Source: Bacillota bacterium
GTDB taxonomy: Bacteria > Bacillota > Clostridia > Acetivibrionales > DSM-1351
Length of the DNA: 60,390 nt
Reading direction: 5' to 3'
Assembly: GCA_023444055.1 (NCBI GenBank)
Contig: JAEZRV010000061.1
Location: 1-60,390, forward strand
Below are positions 9,657-18,854 of the stretch, piece after piece. Positions within the stretch are counted from its first letter, which is position 1, and each line of letters begins with the position of its first letter. A program made the position numbers and the translations under genes. The notes beneath the pieces are model-generated. The model had not been told where the DNA came from. It worked only from the letters and a program-made list of their open reading frames with translations, and did no database searches.

Positions 9657-11683
9657 CTATGAAAAAACTTATTTTATCAGTATGTATTATTTTGGTTTGT
9701 TCTGTATTAAGTACTGGAATCGCATTTCAGTACGATGATTCAATTGTTCCGGGACCTATCCAAGCATTAAGTAACTTGGATGTTCTGGTCAAAGACCTAC
9801 CATCATCGGCTTTTAAAAATTCGAACTCGTCTGATAATCAAAAGCAAGCTATTTTGAAACAAATTAAGGAAGCAAATAACCTTGTTCAAAAAGGTAATTT
9901 TAAAAGTGCAATTAACATGCTTAACCAAAATGTTAAGAAAAAAACAAATACATGGATTGTCCCATCCAAACAGTCCGAGCTTATTGAAAGCATAAATACA
10001 GGGGTTATTTCAATAGATAATGCATCTAAAACCACCGTAACAACAGCATTCGGAAAGGTTGCAGGCATTGATGCCGGTAATGGCAGTTGGGAATGGGCAG
10101 GTATACCATATGCAAAGCCCCCAGTAGGAGAGCTTAGATGGAAAGCACCTGTAAATCCAGCGTCCTGGAAAGGGATAAGATTGTCAACATCTGACTTTTC
10201 TCGCTGCACCCAGCCTGTTCAAAACATGCAGTGGATTCCGCAAAACAAGCTCATAGGTTCCGAAGATTGCCTTTATCTCAATATATTCCGTCCAAAGACA
10301 ATTTCAAATTCAAAAAAGCTACCTGTTTATTTTTGGATTCACGGAGGTGGCAATGTAATTGGAGGAGCAGATGAGTATGATCTTTCATACTTTGCAAATA
10401 AAACAAATACGGTAGTTGTAGTTATCCAGTACAGACTTGGACCCTTCGGTTGGTTCTACAATCCTGCGCTGAATACTAATGGTACAGCAGTGGAGAAATC
10501 AGGTAACTTTGCAAATCTTGATATGATTCAAGCACTCAAGTGGGTACAGAATAATATTGATAGCTTTGGAGGCGATCGTAATAATGTTACTATAGCAGGA
10601 GAATCGGCAGGTGGCTATCAAGTATTGAATCTTATGATTTCCCCTCTTGCAAAAGGTCTTTTCCATAAGGCTATAAGTCAAAGTGCTGGTGGGTCAAATG
10701 CACCTGTTCAAACAGCTTCATCTGTATCAGCCTCAGCTATTGAAAAGCTCCTTGTAATGGATGGCACCTGCAAAGATTTAACTGAAGCAGCTTCATACAG
10801 TAAAACTATGACTAATACCCAAATAGAAAAATATCTCAGAAGTAAATCAGCAGAAGAAATAGCTAAATCTGTAACGAATGAAAATGGAGGAATTACCTGC
10901 ATAAGCTCAATTGCAGATGGCTTAGTACTTCCGGGCACTCTAAGCAAGACTTTTGAGTCTGGAAATTATAATCATGTACCAATTATAATAGGTTGTAACA
11001 GAGATGAAATGAAACCTTTCTTCCCGTTTACCTTTGGAGCAGTACCCACAACAAGCGGACATACGTGGGCTAACATTTATAATGTTCTTGGAATAGAGCA
11101 ACCTTCTATGGCACTAGAAGATTTATTGCCAGCAAATAGTTCTGACAGAAACCTCTTTGAGACAGTAACAAACTACTCTTCCTTGTACTGGAAGTCTTCT
11201 TTGGATGATTATGCTCAGATTCTAAAAAAGCATCAGGATGACGTGTACAGCTATTGGTTTAAATGGGGCGGTGAAGGCTCTGGAACATCTCCATACAGTT
11301 ATCTGTTTGGTGCAGGGCACAGCTTTGAATTGGATTTCTTTTTTGGCGGGCAAGCTGAGAAAGCTTTGAATAAAGGCGCTTGGACGGACAATAATGAAAA
11401 TGGTAGGGCTGACCTTACGAAGGCTATGATGTCCTACATAGAAGCTTATGTAGCATCAGGCAATCCTAATAAGAGTAACAGTAGCCTGCCTAAGTGGGAA
11501 AAGTGGTCCAATACTACTGATATGCCTAAAAGCATTATATTTGACGCAGATTTCAACAATGCACAGATTAGTATGAGTAACACGAAATATACGCGAGCAG
11601 AAATCGAAGCAGAAGTTAATAAACTACCATCACCTTTAATAGAGATGACCTACGCTCTTATGTGGTCTTATTACGGATGGTAA
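9647..11683 (+). CDS. Secreted carboxylesterase, type B
   Basis: A 678-residue alpha/beta-hydrolase with an N-terminal signal peptide (about residues 5-27). Residues about 45-120 form an amphipathic helical region that resembles a FIMAH-type domain. The esterase domain follows: oxyanion motif HGGG (232-235), SEDCLYLN (205-212), nucleophile Ser320 in GESAGG, the acid in CNRDEMKPF and the His in GAGHSFELDF. It lacks a dockerin, so it is probably free or wall-associated rather than cellulosomal. The start could also be the ATG at 9659, giving MKKLILSV, a more typical signal peptide; neither has a good ribosome-binding site of its own. Likely role: ester removal from plant cell-wall material, an inference from context. 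Confidence 0.88.
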   Translation: MAITMKKLILSVCIILVCSVLSTGIAFQYDDSIVPGPIQALSNLDVLVKDLPSSAFKNSNSSDNQKQAILKQIKEANNLVQKGNFKSAINMLNQNVKKKTNTWIVPSKQSELIESINTGVISIDNASKTTVTTAFGKVAGIDAGNGSWEWAGIPYAKPPVGELRWKAPVNPASWKGIRLSTSDFSRCTQPVQNMQWIPQNKLIGSEDCLYLNIFRPKTISNSKKLPVYFWIHGGGNVIGGADEYDLSYFANKTNTVVVVIQYRLGPFGWFYNPALNTNGTAVEKSGNFANLDMIQALKWVQNNIDSFGGDRNNVTIAGESAGGYQVLNLMISPLAKGLFHKAISQSAGGSNAPVQTASSVSASAIEKLLVMDGTCKDLTEAASYSKTMTNTQIEKYLRSKSAEEIAKSVTNENGGITCISSIADGLVLPGTLSKTFESGNYNHVPIIIGCNRDEMKPFFPFTFGAVPTTSGHTWANIYNVLGIEQPSMALEDLLPANSSDRNLFETVTNYSSLYWKSSLDDYAQILKKHQDDVYSYWFKWGGEGSGTSPYSYLFGAGHSFELDFFFGGQAEKALNKGAWTDNNENGRADLTKAMMSYIEAYVASGNPNKSNSSLPKWEKWSNTTDMPKSIIFDADFNNAQISMSNTKYTRAEIEAEVNKLPSPLIEMTYALMWSYYGW

Positions 11684-11798
11684 AAAATTCTCAATTATTA
11701 AGAGGTTCAACTATAAAGAAGCTATCACTTAACAATTGACACTCTCCCTTGTAGGTCAATGTCATTAAGTTAAGTAGTTAAGAACAGGTTAATGTATC

Positions 11799-11838
11799 AA
11801 AAATGGTGAACGCAATGATAAGTGTGTTCACCATTTTT
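11799..11838. terminator. Bidirectional terminator, 13-bp stem
   Basis: AAAAATGGTGAAC (11799-11811) pairs perfectly with GTTCACCATTTTT (11826-11838) around a 14-nt loop. Runs of A on the left and T on the right let it serve both the esterase and the convergent deacetylase gene. Confidence 0.85.
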
Positions 11839-11872
11839 ATGATTTAAACATACTAAAAGCAGAACAAGGTAG

Positions 11873-12646
11873 CTACTTCTTCTGTTGCCTTCCCTGACTA
11901 TCAATATAATAATTATCCAGCATTATCATTTCGGAAACGGGCGCAAATTTAAGCCCATCTGCTTTGAGTTCTGATATTATTTTTGGAAGCAACTCTACAG
12001 TATATTGTGTGTCATTATGAAATAAAATTATTGCGCCTGGTTTTGTTTTATTTAATATTCTATCCAAAATGGCTTGTTTGCTCATTTCTTTTTTCCAATC
12101 TAGGCTGTCAACATTCCACTGTATAGGATAGCATCCCAACTCATTGCAGGTATCAACAACAAGGTTGTTATAGTCTCCATAAGGCGGTCTAAAGAGCTTT
12201 ACCTTTACCCCTGATATTTCCTCAAGCTTTTTGTTGCATAGCTCTATCTCGCTCTTACATTTTTCTCTTCCAATAGTACTCATCTTTAAATGTGAATATC
12301 CATGATTTGCAACATCATGCCCCTCTTTTGCAATAAGCTTAACCGAATCTGGGAATTTTTCTGCCCACTGCCCAACCATAAAGAAGCTAGCCTTGACATT
12401 TTCCTTTTTCAAGATTTCTAGAATTGTTGGTATATCGGATGCTCCCCATGCACAATCAAAGGTTACTGCTACCTTATCCGTTTCAACGCTGTAAATAGGC
12501 AGATGCTTTTCTTGATTGAAAACGCCAACTGCTGTTGCCGTATATCCTACAGCAAACAGAGCACAAATAATTACAAACGAAACAATAACTCTTTTTGGCA
12601 ATAGTTTTTTATTGATAATACTTATTAAAATAAGTTTTTTCATCAT
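11873..12646 (-). CDS. Polysaccharide deacetylase, PdaB-like (sporulation type)
   Basis: A membrane-anchored NodB-fold deacetylase: one N-terminal transmembrane segment (about residues 20-40), then VAVTFDCAWG (motif 1 with the catalytic Asp), the zinc pair in NHGYSH, RPPYGDYN (motif 3) and a C-terminal LFHNDT motif with the last catalytic His. FDCAWG instead of FDDG is typical of the clostridial PdaB-like sporulation group, which acts on spore or cell-wall peptidoglycan. I place the start at ATG 12646, behind GGGGGTG; the frame is open a further 4 codons to a TTG at 12658. Confidence 0.85.
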   Translation of the reverse strand: MMKKLILISIINKKLLPKRVIVSFVIICALFAVGYTATAVGVFNQEKHLPIYSVETDKVAVTFDCAWGASDIPTILEILKKENVKASFFMVGQWAEKFPDSVKLIAKEGHDVANHGYSHLKMSTIGREKCKSEIELCNKKLEEISGVKVKLFRPPYGDYNNLVVDTCNELGCYPIQWNVDSLDWKKEMSKQAILDRILNKTKPGAIILFHNDTQYTVELLPKIISELKADGLKFAPVSEMIMLDNYYIDSQGRQQKK

Positions 12647-12969
12647 CAACACCCCCAAATATTATTTTGTCTGCTCTAGGAAATTCCTAGTGCTTTATTT
12701 AAAATTCTAAAAGATGAGCCAACTACCGTTTTTATTGGAACAAACACTTAATACTGCTTCAAAAATTTCTACTATAATTTTGTGCTGATACATAGCAGGC
12801 CTATATGTTTGAAAGTAAATTAACCCTATAATATGTTTATTTTTATATATTTGGAATTATGATTAAGATGAGAATGTATTACTGCTTTATACTCAATTTA
12901 TTTGCTCAGCACAACATTATTCCTTGTCTTTGTCAATTCATTCAGTTTCCCTGCAAGTCTAAGACATTA

Positions 12970-12997
12970 TAAAAGAAGCCCCTCAGAGCTTCTTTTA
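12970..12997 (-). terminator. Terminator after the GH43 gene
   Basis: TAAAAGAAGC (12970-12979) pairs with GCTTCTTTTA (12988-12997) over an 8-nt loop, 14 nt past the stop codon of the arabinanase gene. The remaining 12659-12969 holds no gene that I can support. Confidence 0.75.
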
Positions 12998-13010
12998 TAC
13001 AAAAATTAAT

Positions 13011-14693
13011 TTAATTAACTTTACTTCCCCAAACTGAAACATTCCCATTTCTAGCTGTTGCACTGAACGTCATAACAAATTTTTTGAGACCATTATCCCA
13101 TTGTCTTAGAACAACACCTGAATAATCAATCCCATTTACAGTTAATGTAATGTTCTGACCACTTAGCTGCCACTTCCCATTTACATTTCCCGAAATTGTA
13201 CCGTTACTATTGAGTGTTATTTTTACAGAGTTTTTAATGGATGAACTAATATCTTTGCCATGGTTAATATAAGCATAGTCTCCATAAACTTCGTCTGCAA
13301 TATATTTTACAATAGTTTCCCCACCATAGCGATGAGGTGCAACAACAGGCCATCCATCCTCATTTATAAACATTTGATGTGCTCGCACCTGATGAAGTTC
13401 TCCCTGACCAGGGAATCTGGTGTGGAAAATGAGATAATACTTTTTTGTATCTGCATCGTAATATGCTGAGTTATGACCTGGAGAAACATAACCCAAGCCA
13501 CTTTCAGCAAACTTGAAATTCCCCATAAGTTTAACACCAAAAGGTTCGATAGATTTATCATCAAATAGTGTGCCAGCAGCGCCATAACAGTCAATCATAT
13601 TTTTTCCTGCCGCATCTACAAAAGGGCCATCAGGGTTTTTAGATCGTGCAACTCTAATGTTATAACCACCAGTAGAATCCAAACCGCCAAAACTTAAGAA
13701 CAAGTAATAATAATCCGATTGAGGACTATATAACATATAAGGAGCTTCAATTCTACTGTGATTTCCTCCTAACAGTTTCTTTCCATAGCCTTGACCGGAA
13801 TAAGGTTTACCTGTTTTAGGATCCATCTTCATAATGAAGATACCTCCTGAATACGATCCGTAAACCATCCACAGATTTCCGTTTTTATCGAAGAATGTAT
13901 CAGGGTCAACAGTATTAGGATCTCTCGTAGCATTATAAACTGTTCCAGCCTCACTTGTTCCATTCATTCCAGATTTCAATAAAATACCCGCATCCTTGTA
14001 AGGACCAGTTACACTATCTGATACTGCCAAGCCAAGAGTAGACCTTGGAGAATCACCTTTGCATAAGCAGTAATACATGTAAAATTTCCCATCCTGAAGC
14101 TGAGCTATATCGCCTGCCCACATTGTTTGGGTTTGTGCCCAGTCAAATGATTGTTTTAATTCTGTATATACATTTGGTATTAAAGGATTTGAGTTGCTCA
14201 CGCTTGAAGAAATTTGTTGCCATTGCATTAAGTCATTAGTTTTTGCAGAGGCTAGATGCGAGCCAATAACATAATAAGTCCCATTAGTCTTGATAACTGA
14301 AGGGTCATGCACTGATACATCTTTAAACGAAGGTATAATTGGAGTTTGAGGCAAATTATCAGCAGGAAACACAGATATGATACCTAATAAAAATTGTTTA
14401 TGTATAGCAAAATCAATTGCATCAACAAAGCCATCTCCGTTTACATCGGCTGCCTTCAGAGCATTTTCTGTTAGTGTAGTCCCCAATAAATATCTCTTTA
14501 TTTGTGCAAAATCTATCGCATTGATCTGACCATCTCCATCTACATCACCATATTTTATGGAATTATCCTGTTCAATTGCTGGTGGATCAAGTGCCAATAC
14601 ATTTGTTGGCGTAGAAAGTGTAATTATGCTGGTTAATAGAGAAAATATAACTAATGCACTACTCATTTTCTTTAATATCGTTCTAAATTGCAA
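13011..14693 (-). CDS. Cellulosomal GH43 endo-arabinanase with N-terminal dockerin
   Basis: A 560-residue secreted protein. Signal peptide about 1-35; type I dockerin about 47-108 with two calcium-loop repeats (DVDGDGQINAID and DVNGDGFVDAID), Ala-Ile at the cohesin-recognition positions. A five-bladed GH43 domain follows, with catalytic base Asp130 (VHDPS), Asp263 (VDPDTF) as the pKa modulator and general acid Glu316 (RIEAPYM). A C-terminal beta domain (about 460-560) resembles that of extracellular endo-alpha-1,5-arabinanases such as Abn2. The enzyme should cut arabinan side chains of pectin while docked in the cellulosome. The start is TTG behind GGGAGGGG. Confidence 0.9.
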   Translation of the reverse strand: MQFRTILKKMSSALVIFSLLTSIITLSTPTNVLALDPPAIEQDNSIKYGDVDGDGQINAIDFAQIKRYLLGTTLTENALKAADVNGDGFVDAIDFAIHKQFLLGIISVFPADNLPQTPIIPSFKDVSVHDPSVIKTNGTYYVIGSHLASAKTNDLMQWQQISSSVSNSNPLIPNVYTELKQSFDWAQTQTMWAGDIAQLQDGKFYMYYCLCKGDSPRSTLGLAVSDSVTGPYKDAGILLKSGMNGTSEAGTVYNATRDPNTVDPDTFFDKNGNLWMVYGSYSGGIFIMKMDPKTGKPYSGQGYGKKLLGGNHSRIEAPYMLYSPQSDYYYLFLSFGGLDSTGGYNIRVARSKNPDGPFVDAAGKNMIDCYGAAGTLFDDKSIEPFGVKLMGNFKFAESGLGYVSPGHNSAYYDADTKKYYLIFHTRFPGQGELHQVRAHQMFINEDGWPVVAPHRYGGETIVKYIADEVYGDYAYINHGKDISSSIKNSVKITLNSNGTISGNVNGKWQLSGQNITLTVNGIDYSGVVLRQWDNGLKKFVMTFSATARNGNVSVWGSKVN

Positions 14694-14883
14694 AGAATCC
14701 CCTCCCTTTAAGAATATCTACTAGTTTGCTATTACCGTCCCTTTTTATCCTATAATAAACAAATTTAAAAAACAATATGCATTTATTTACATTGTTTGCA
14801 CCTCTAGAGGGCTTGGTGGGAGAAAGTCTTTAAATATATCAAAGAATTAACTTTCAACTCTCAAGTTAAGTTTTTACAACATT

Positions 14884-15477
14884 TTAAAGTTCATTAATTA
14901 GACTACACAGAAGCGTATGTTCTGTGTCAAAGACTTCATGTAAGCTTGATATTATATAATCTAGCCTACTACAATCCAGCTTTATTAAACTTTTATATAG
15001 AGCATTTCTTAATTTAAAAGTAATCCGCTCTAATTCTTTATATTCTTCAGCAAACTTGGATGTATGTAGGTAATTGTTATCAAATAAATATTGCATTTTT
15101 ATACGCATTAATTTTTTATGTTCCCATAACAAGTGCAAATGCTTTCCCATTCCTATAACATGTATTTCCCTATTTGGAATTGTTCTTATATACTCAATTA
15201 ATTGATTTTGAGCATCAAATCCATAAAGGTAGTTGTTATTTGTGAACAGTGTACGTTCAGGTTCAATTGTAATTTCTGAATTCACAAAGTCAATAATGTG
15301 TTTCTTAAAATCTTCAATATTAAAGAGATACCTTACCTCATTATTCGGACGGAAAAAGTGCATGCATCTATGATCACTATTAATAAAACCATTATTTATA
15401 GATACAAAGTCTATTGTTATAGTTCTAAATGATTGTTTATCATCAAACCCTAATGAGTAAAATTTTTTAGTTATCAA
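14884..15477 (-). CDS. Hypothetical protein, possibly 5'-truncated
   Basis: A 197-residue frame starting at a TTG without a convincing ribosome-binding site. The same frame stays open about 31 codons further upstream, to a stop at 15571-15573, with coding-like content (HFVHVNFIYGYN) but no ATG or GTG with a Shine-Dalgarno. The segment VNFIYGYNLITKKFYSLGF loosely recalls BtrH-like or C39-like proteins of peptide and natural-product clusters, but I would not name it. It may be a gene remnant that lost its 5' end. The C-terminal part is helical, with no cysteine-histidine pair that I recognise as catalytic. Confidence 0.5.
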   Translation of the reverse strand: MITKKFYSLGFDDKQSFRTITIDFVSINNGFINSDHRCMHFFRPNNEVRYLFNIEDFKKHIIDFVNSEITIEPERTLFTNNNYLYGFDAQNQLIEYIRTIPNREIHVIGMGKHLHLLWEHKKLMRIKMQYLFDNNYLHTSKFAEEYKELERITFKLRNALYKSLIKLDCSRLDYIISSLHEVFDTEHTLLCSLINEL

Positions 15478-15615
15478 ATTGTATCCATAAATAAAGTTAA
15501 CATGAACGAAGTGTTCATTATTGTATGCTGTTTTGCACGGTATAAAATTATATTTAGAGGTAGCTGTGCTTCAATCTATTCTGGCAATTCTACAATTAAT
15601 TTCCCTTTGATATGA

Positions 15616-16191
15616 CTACCCCTTCATCATCTCCTCATAAACAAAACACGACGTAGTGTGGTCATTAACCATGCCTGTAGCTTGCATAAACGCATAAACT
15701 GTGGTTGTGCCAAGGAATTTGAAGCCCAATTTTTTTAAATCCTTACTTATCTTATCGGAGAGTGGAGTAGACGACGGCAAATCCCCCATATTTTCTGGAT
15801 GCCTTATAATTGGCATATGATCTACATACCCCCATATCATTTTATCAAAGCTCCCATATTTCTCCTGAATTAATAAAAAGGCTTTAGCATTATTTACAGC
15901 CGCGTTAATTTTCAACCGATTTCTGATTATCTTTTCGTTCGCCATAAGCTCCTGAATTTTTACATCGCCGTAAAGAGCTATTTTTTTAGGATCAAACCCA
16001 TCAAAAGCTTCCCTAAATGCCTCTCTCTTTTTAAGCACGGTTGACCACGAAAGCCCTGCCTGCATACTTTCTAAAGTAAGCATTTCAAACAACTTGCAAT
16101 CATTATGTACTGGTCGTCCCCATTCATTGTCGTGATAATCTCTGTAAATGGGGGTATCTCCTACCCAAGGGCATCTGGTTATTTCAGTCAT
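15616..16191 (-). CDS. tag: DNA-3-methyladenine glycosylase I
   Basis: Base-excision repair enzyme that removes 3-methyladenine. The 191-residue protein begins MTEITRCPW and contains YHDNEWG, the substrate-pocket region LTLESMQAGLSWSTVLKKR, and the C-terminal VNDHTTSC, which with the N-terminal Cys and His supplies the zinc ligands. The start at 16191 is preferred: the upstream in-frame ATG at 16209 is fused to the GGAGG that serves 16191. Length matches E. coli Tag. Confidence 0.96.
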   Translation of the reverse strand: MTEITRCPWVGDTPIYRDYHDNEWGRPVHNDCKLFEMLTLESMQAGLSWSTVLKKREAFREAFDGFDPKKIALYGDVKIQELMANEKIIRNRLKINAAVNNAKAFLLIQEKYGSFDKMIWGYVDHMPIIRHPENMGDLPSSTPLSDKISKDLKKLGFKFLGTTTVYAFMQATGMVNDHTTSCFVYEEMMKG

Positions 16192-16209
16192 AAAAAATCT
16201 TTCCTCCAT

Positions 16210-16789
16210 TGTCCGGTAAGCCAGACAGTATAATTAATTATTTAATATTTATTATTCAATATCTTACCATAATTAGTTCAACGCCAAATGTTCAAATCGT
16301 CCGATTATTAACTGCCTATTATCTCCAGATTGGATTATATGATACCTAAGAGTGGAAGAAAAGGATATTCTTGCTCCCCATATCATGCGGTAAAGGTATA
16401 ATTCATTTTACATATTATTCTCTATATTCTAGGCATATCTATAAAACTCCAAAGACTTTAGCCATTTGCGTTCTCCAGTCTATCTTTAATATCTTTTTTG
16501 CAATTCGAGATTTCAAATTGTAATATAATGTAAATTTACGAAATTGTATTTTGTAATAATGCATCTTATTTTTAAACAAATTATCATTTTACCAAAATTT
16601 TAGAGAATTCAGATTGGAGTACATAATCCATATGAACGGGTGTGTCACTCGACTATTCCTGCCGTACATAACCGCCAATAATAGATGCTATTTTTTTATG
16701 TTTTTGGGGCGTATTTTGTTTATCGCTCCTAATTTTTTGTACGGAAAATTCAAAAAGCGATACTGAAAAAGAAAGTTTTCTACCATAGC
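16210..16789. other. Intergenic region with a possible coding remnant
   Basis: No gene can be supported in these 580 nt. On the minus strand around 16655-16775 a short open stretch without a start reads in part QKHKKIASIIGGYVRQE, which looks like protein-coding sequence and may be a degraded gene end. A plus-strand 44-codon frame at 16632-16766 overlaps it, has no ribosome-binding site and is probably spurious. Confidence 0.35.
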
Positions 16790-17365
16790 CTAAATCTCCA
16801 GAATTAAGTCAAATAGCGTTTTTGTTATTTCGTTTGGCTCATACTCTATATACTTACCTGAATAATTAATCAGTTCTTGTGGTTCACAATAATTCTCAGG
16901 GATAAAAACATGATAATTGCTAGCTTTTACAAATGCATAAATACACTTGATATCATGTTCTTTTTTGTCTGCGAAATCTTGATTTGTTTGTATCAGATAT
17001 AAATCTCCTACACCTTTTATTAAACCTTCAGGGAAATCATTCTTTATAACTTTTAAGCTACCAAGACTTAAAAACATTTGCTTTGCAGCCCAAAGTTTGA
17101 CACCATCACTACTATTGGCTGAAAAATTTTCTTCTTTGTTTCCAGTAGCAATATTATACGGTTCTACATTGCTTGCACGTAAATCGGCTATTTTACCAAT
17201 TGTTAATGCTATACCTTCTATTTCACTGCTATAAACATTTTCAATTGCATTCAAGCAAGTTATTGATTTCATGTTTGAATTATTGTAAAAATGTAGTGCA
17301 GTAATACATCCTATTATGATTAATATAGTAATGAATATTTCTAAAACAACTTTCTTATTTTTCAT
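16790..17365 (-). CDS. Putative lipoprotein, unknown function
   Basis: A 191-residue protein with Lys-rich N-terminus and a hydrophobic stretch ending in IIGC at Cys20, compatible with a signal peptidase II lipobox; it could equally be a simple N-terminal membrane anchor. The exported part has no motif that I recognise. GGGAGG precedes the ATG. No obvious operon partner. Confidence 0.7.
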   Translation of the reverse strand: MKNKKVVLEIFITILIIIGCITALHFYNNSNMKSITCLNAIENVYSSEIEGIALTIGKIADLRASNVEPYNIATGNKEENFSANSSDGVKLWAAKQMFLSLGSLKVIKNDFPEGLIKGVGDLYLIQTNQDFADKKEHDIKCIYAFVKASNYHVFIPENYCEPQELINYSGKYIEYEPNEITKTLFDLILEI

Positions 17366-17590
17366 TTAATAATCCTCCCAATACATTTTTGCCACATCCA
17401 TTCTATCAAAATATGGTAATATGTCAATTATATACAGGAGGCTCTTTATTTATCAGAACCTTCTTCCTCAATGTAGCCTCTAACATTTTTATTTAATTCG
17501 ATATTACAATTTTGAGTTTTATTGTAAAGGGCTTGGTGAAATAGTATCTTTTTTACTTCAACAGAACACTTAACTTTTCTTCACATAGAA

Positions 17591-17639
17591 ATACCTCTAA
17601 AGTAGATTTGGTCAATTACCATATGTACTTTAGAGGTAT
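17591..17639. repeat. 14-bp inverted repeat downstream of the secreted protein gene
   Basis: ATACCTCTAAAGTA (17591-17604) is perfectly inverted at 17626-17639 with a 21-nt loop. It lies about 145 nt beyond the stop of the minus-strand gene at 17784. There is no clear T run, so it may be a weak terminator or an element boundary. The rest of 17366-17783 shows nothing else. Confidence 0.5.
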
Positions 17640-17783
17640 CATTTCATTACGTTTATAGCCTAAAAGACTACTTTTTTCATTTAAAATCTTATTAATTAAG
17701 TAAAGCAGTTTATAAAACAAACAGCATTGTCTAAGTTTATTAACAGTTTTAAATAATTCACTTATAGCAAATTGAGATTATTT

Positions 17784-18674
17784 CTAATTCCAGTTCCAAC
17801 AATAATTGTAACTATAGTTTATTTTAAGTTTTATTGTGCTCATAGTAGATTTTGCAGTAGCTAAAGCATTATATTTAAATTTCCAAACTTTTTTTGGATC
17901 TACTCCAACAGGTGCATTATAACTTCCACTTGTAGCAGAAGAAACTGTAGATACGTTCCAAGTAGTACTATTATTATATGACACTTTGTGGTGTACATTT
18001 CCTTGATTTGGCGATTGAACCGAAGAAGTAGTGTAGCTTTTCAATTTAGCGTTAGTAGGAATAGTTGCTTCATTTGTTAAATCAAGTGTTGTAATGCTAG
18101 AGTCAACACCATTTAGGCTCATGCTTAAGTTTCCAGGATTTGATATCTTAGAAGGTGTATTAAATGTAAATGTTCCTGAACCCGTTCTTGCATTGTTAAC
18201 AACGTTAAAATAAAATGCAACATATGTATTAGATGTGTCTGTTACAGTTACACGGGCTATGTAAGTAGTGTTAGTAGAAATACTATCCATAAAAGCATAT
18301 TTTGTTATCCCATCAGTTTTTGTAGAAGTAGGAGCACAGGGATTAACTAAATCAGTGCTTCTAAAAAGCTGAAGAGTGTAAGTCCTTCCAGTATCATATT
18401 GGCTTCCAACATAAGCAACAAAATTGTCCCCTGGAGCAGCAGTAAATTTAAAATAAGCGTTATTATCTATAGACGTATCTGGTATAATTGTCATTACTTG
18501 CTTACCTGCAGCGATATTACTATTTGATAGGTCGTTCCAAGCTCCCATATTATATGCAGTACCTATAGTATTGTTATCTGTAACTGTGCCTAAATTTGAT
18601 AGTGCAAAAACATTAAGGTTAAGAGTGACTGCTAGAAGAGCAACAGTAATAATACTTATTAATAATTTTTTCAT
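17784..18674 (-). CDS. Secreted protein of unknown function
   Basis: A 296-residue protein with a classical signal peptide (MKKLLISIITVALLAV..., cleavage likely after residue 24 at VFA). The mature part is Ser/Thr/Asn-rich and predicted largely beta: an N-terminal domain (about 30-165) of the kind seen in clostridial pre-peptidase or carbohydrate-binding modules, then a C-terminal domain ending in an aromatic NYSYNYCWNWN tail. No dockerin and no catalytic motif are visible. GGAGG precedes the ATG. I do not recognise the family. Confidence 0.75.
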   Translation of the reverse strand: MKKLLISIITVALLAVTLNLNVFALSNLGTVTDNNTIGTAYNMGAWNDLSNSNIAAGKQVMTIIPDTSIDNNAYFKFTAAPGDNFVAYVGSQYDTGRTYTLQLFRSTDLVNPCAPTSTKTDGITKYAFMDSISTNTTYIARVTVTDTSNTYVAFYFNVVNNARTGSGTFTFNTPSKISNPGNLSMSLNGVDSSITTLDLTNEATIPTNAKLKSYTTSSVQSPNQGNVHHKVSYNNSTTWNVSTVSSATSGSYNAPVGVDPKKVWKFKYNALATAKSTMSTIKLKINYSYNYCWNWN

Positions 18675-18854
18675 AAACTTCCTCCTAATTTTAATTTTTT
18701 GTAAGATAATTTTAAAATTATTTCAAAATAATTCAATTTTTATCAATTTTATACTTAGAACAATGCAAAACAATCATAACATTTAAGTTAATTTTTTACA
18801 ATACTGTGCCGATATTATATTTATAAGATACATTACTAAGTTAGGAGTGGTTAT

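Noticed and set aside
9647..11683. Possibility that the esterase is cellulosomal
   Set aside because: No dockerin repeats (DxDGD...ALD) anywhere in its 678 residues; the N-terminal helical region is of another type.
16632..16766. 44-codon plus-strand frame MNGCVTRLF...
   Set aside because: No ribosome-binding site, odd composition and overlap with a more protein-like minus-strand stretch.
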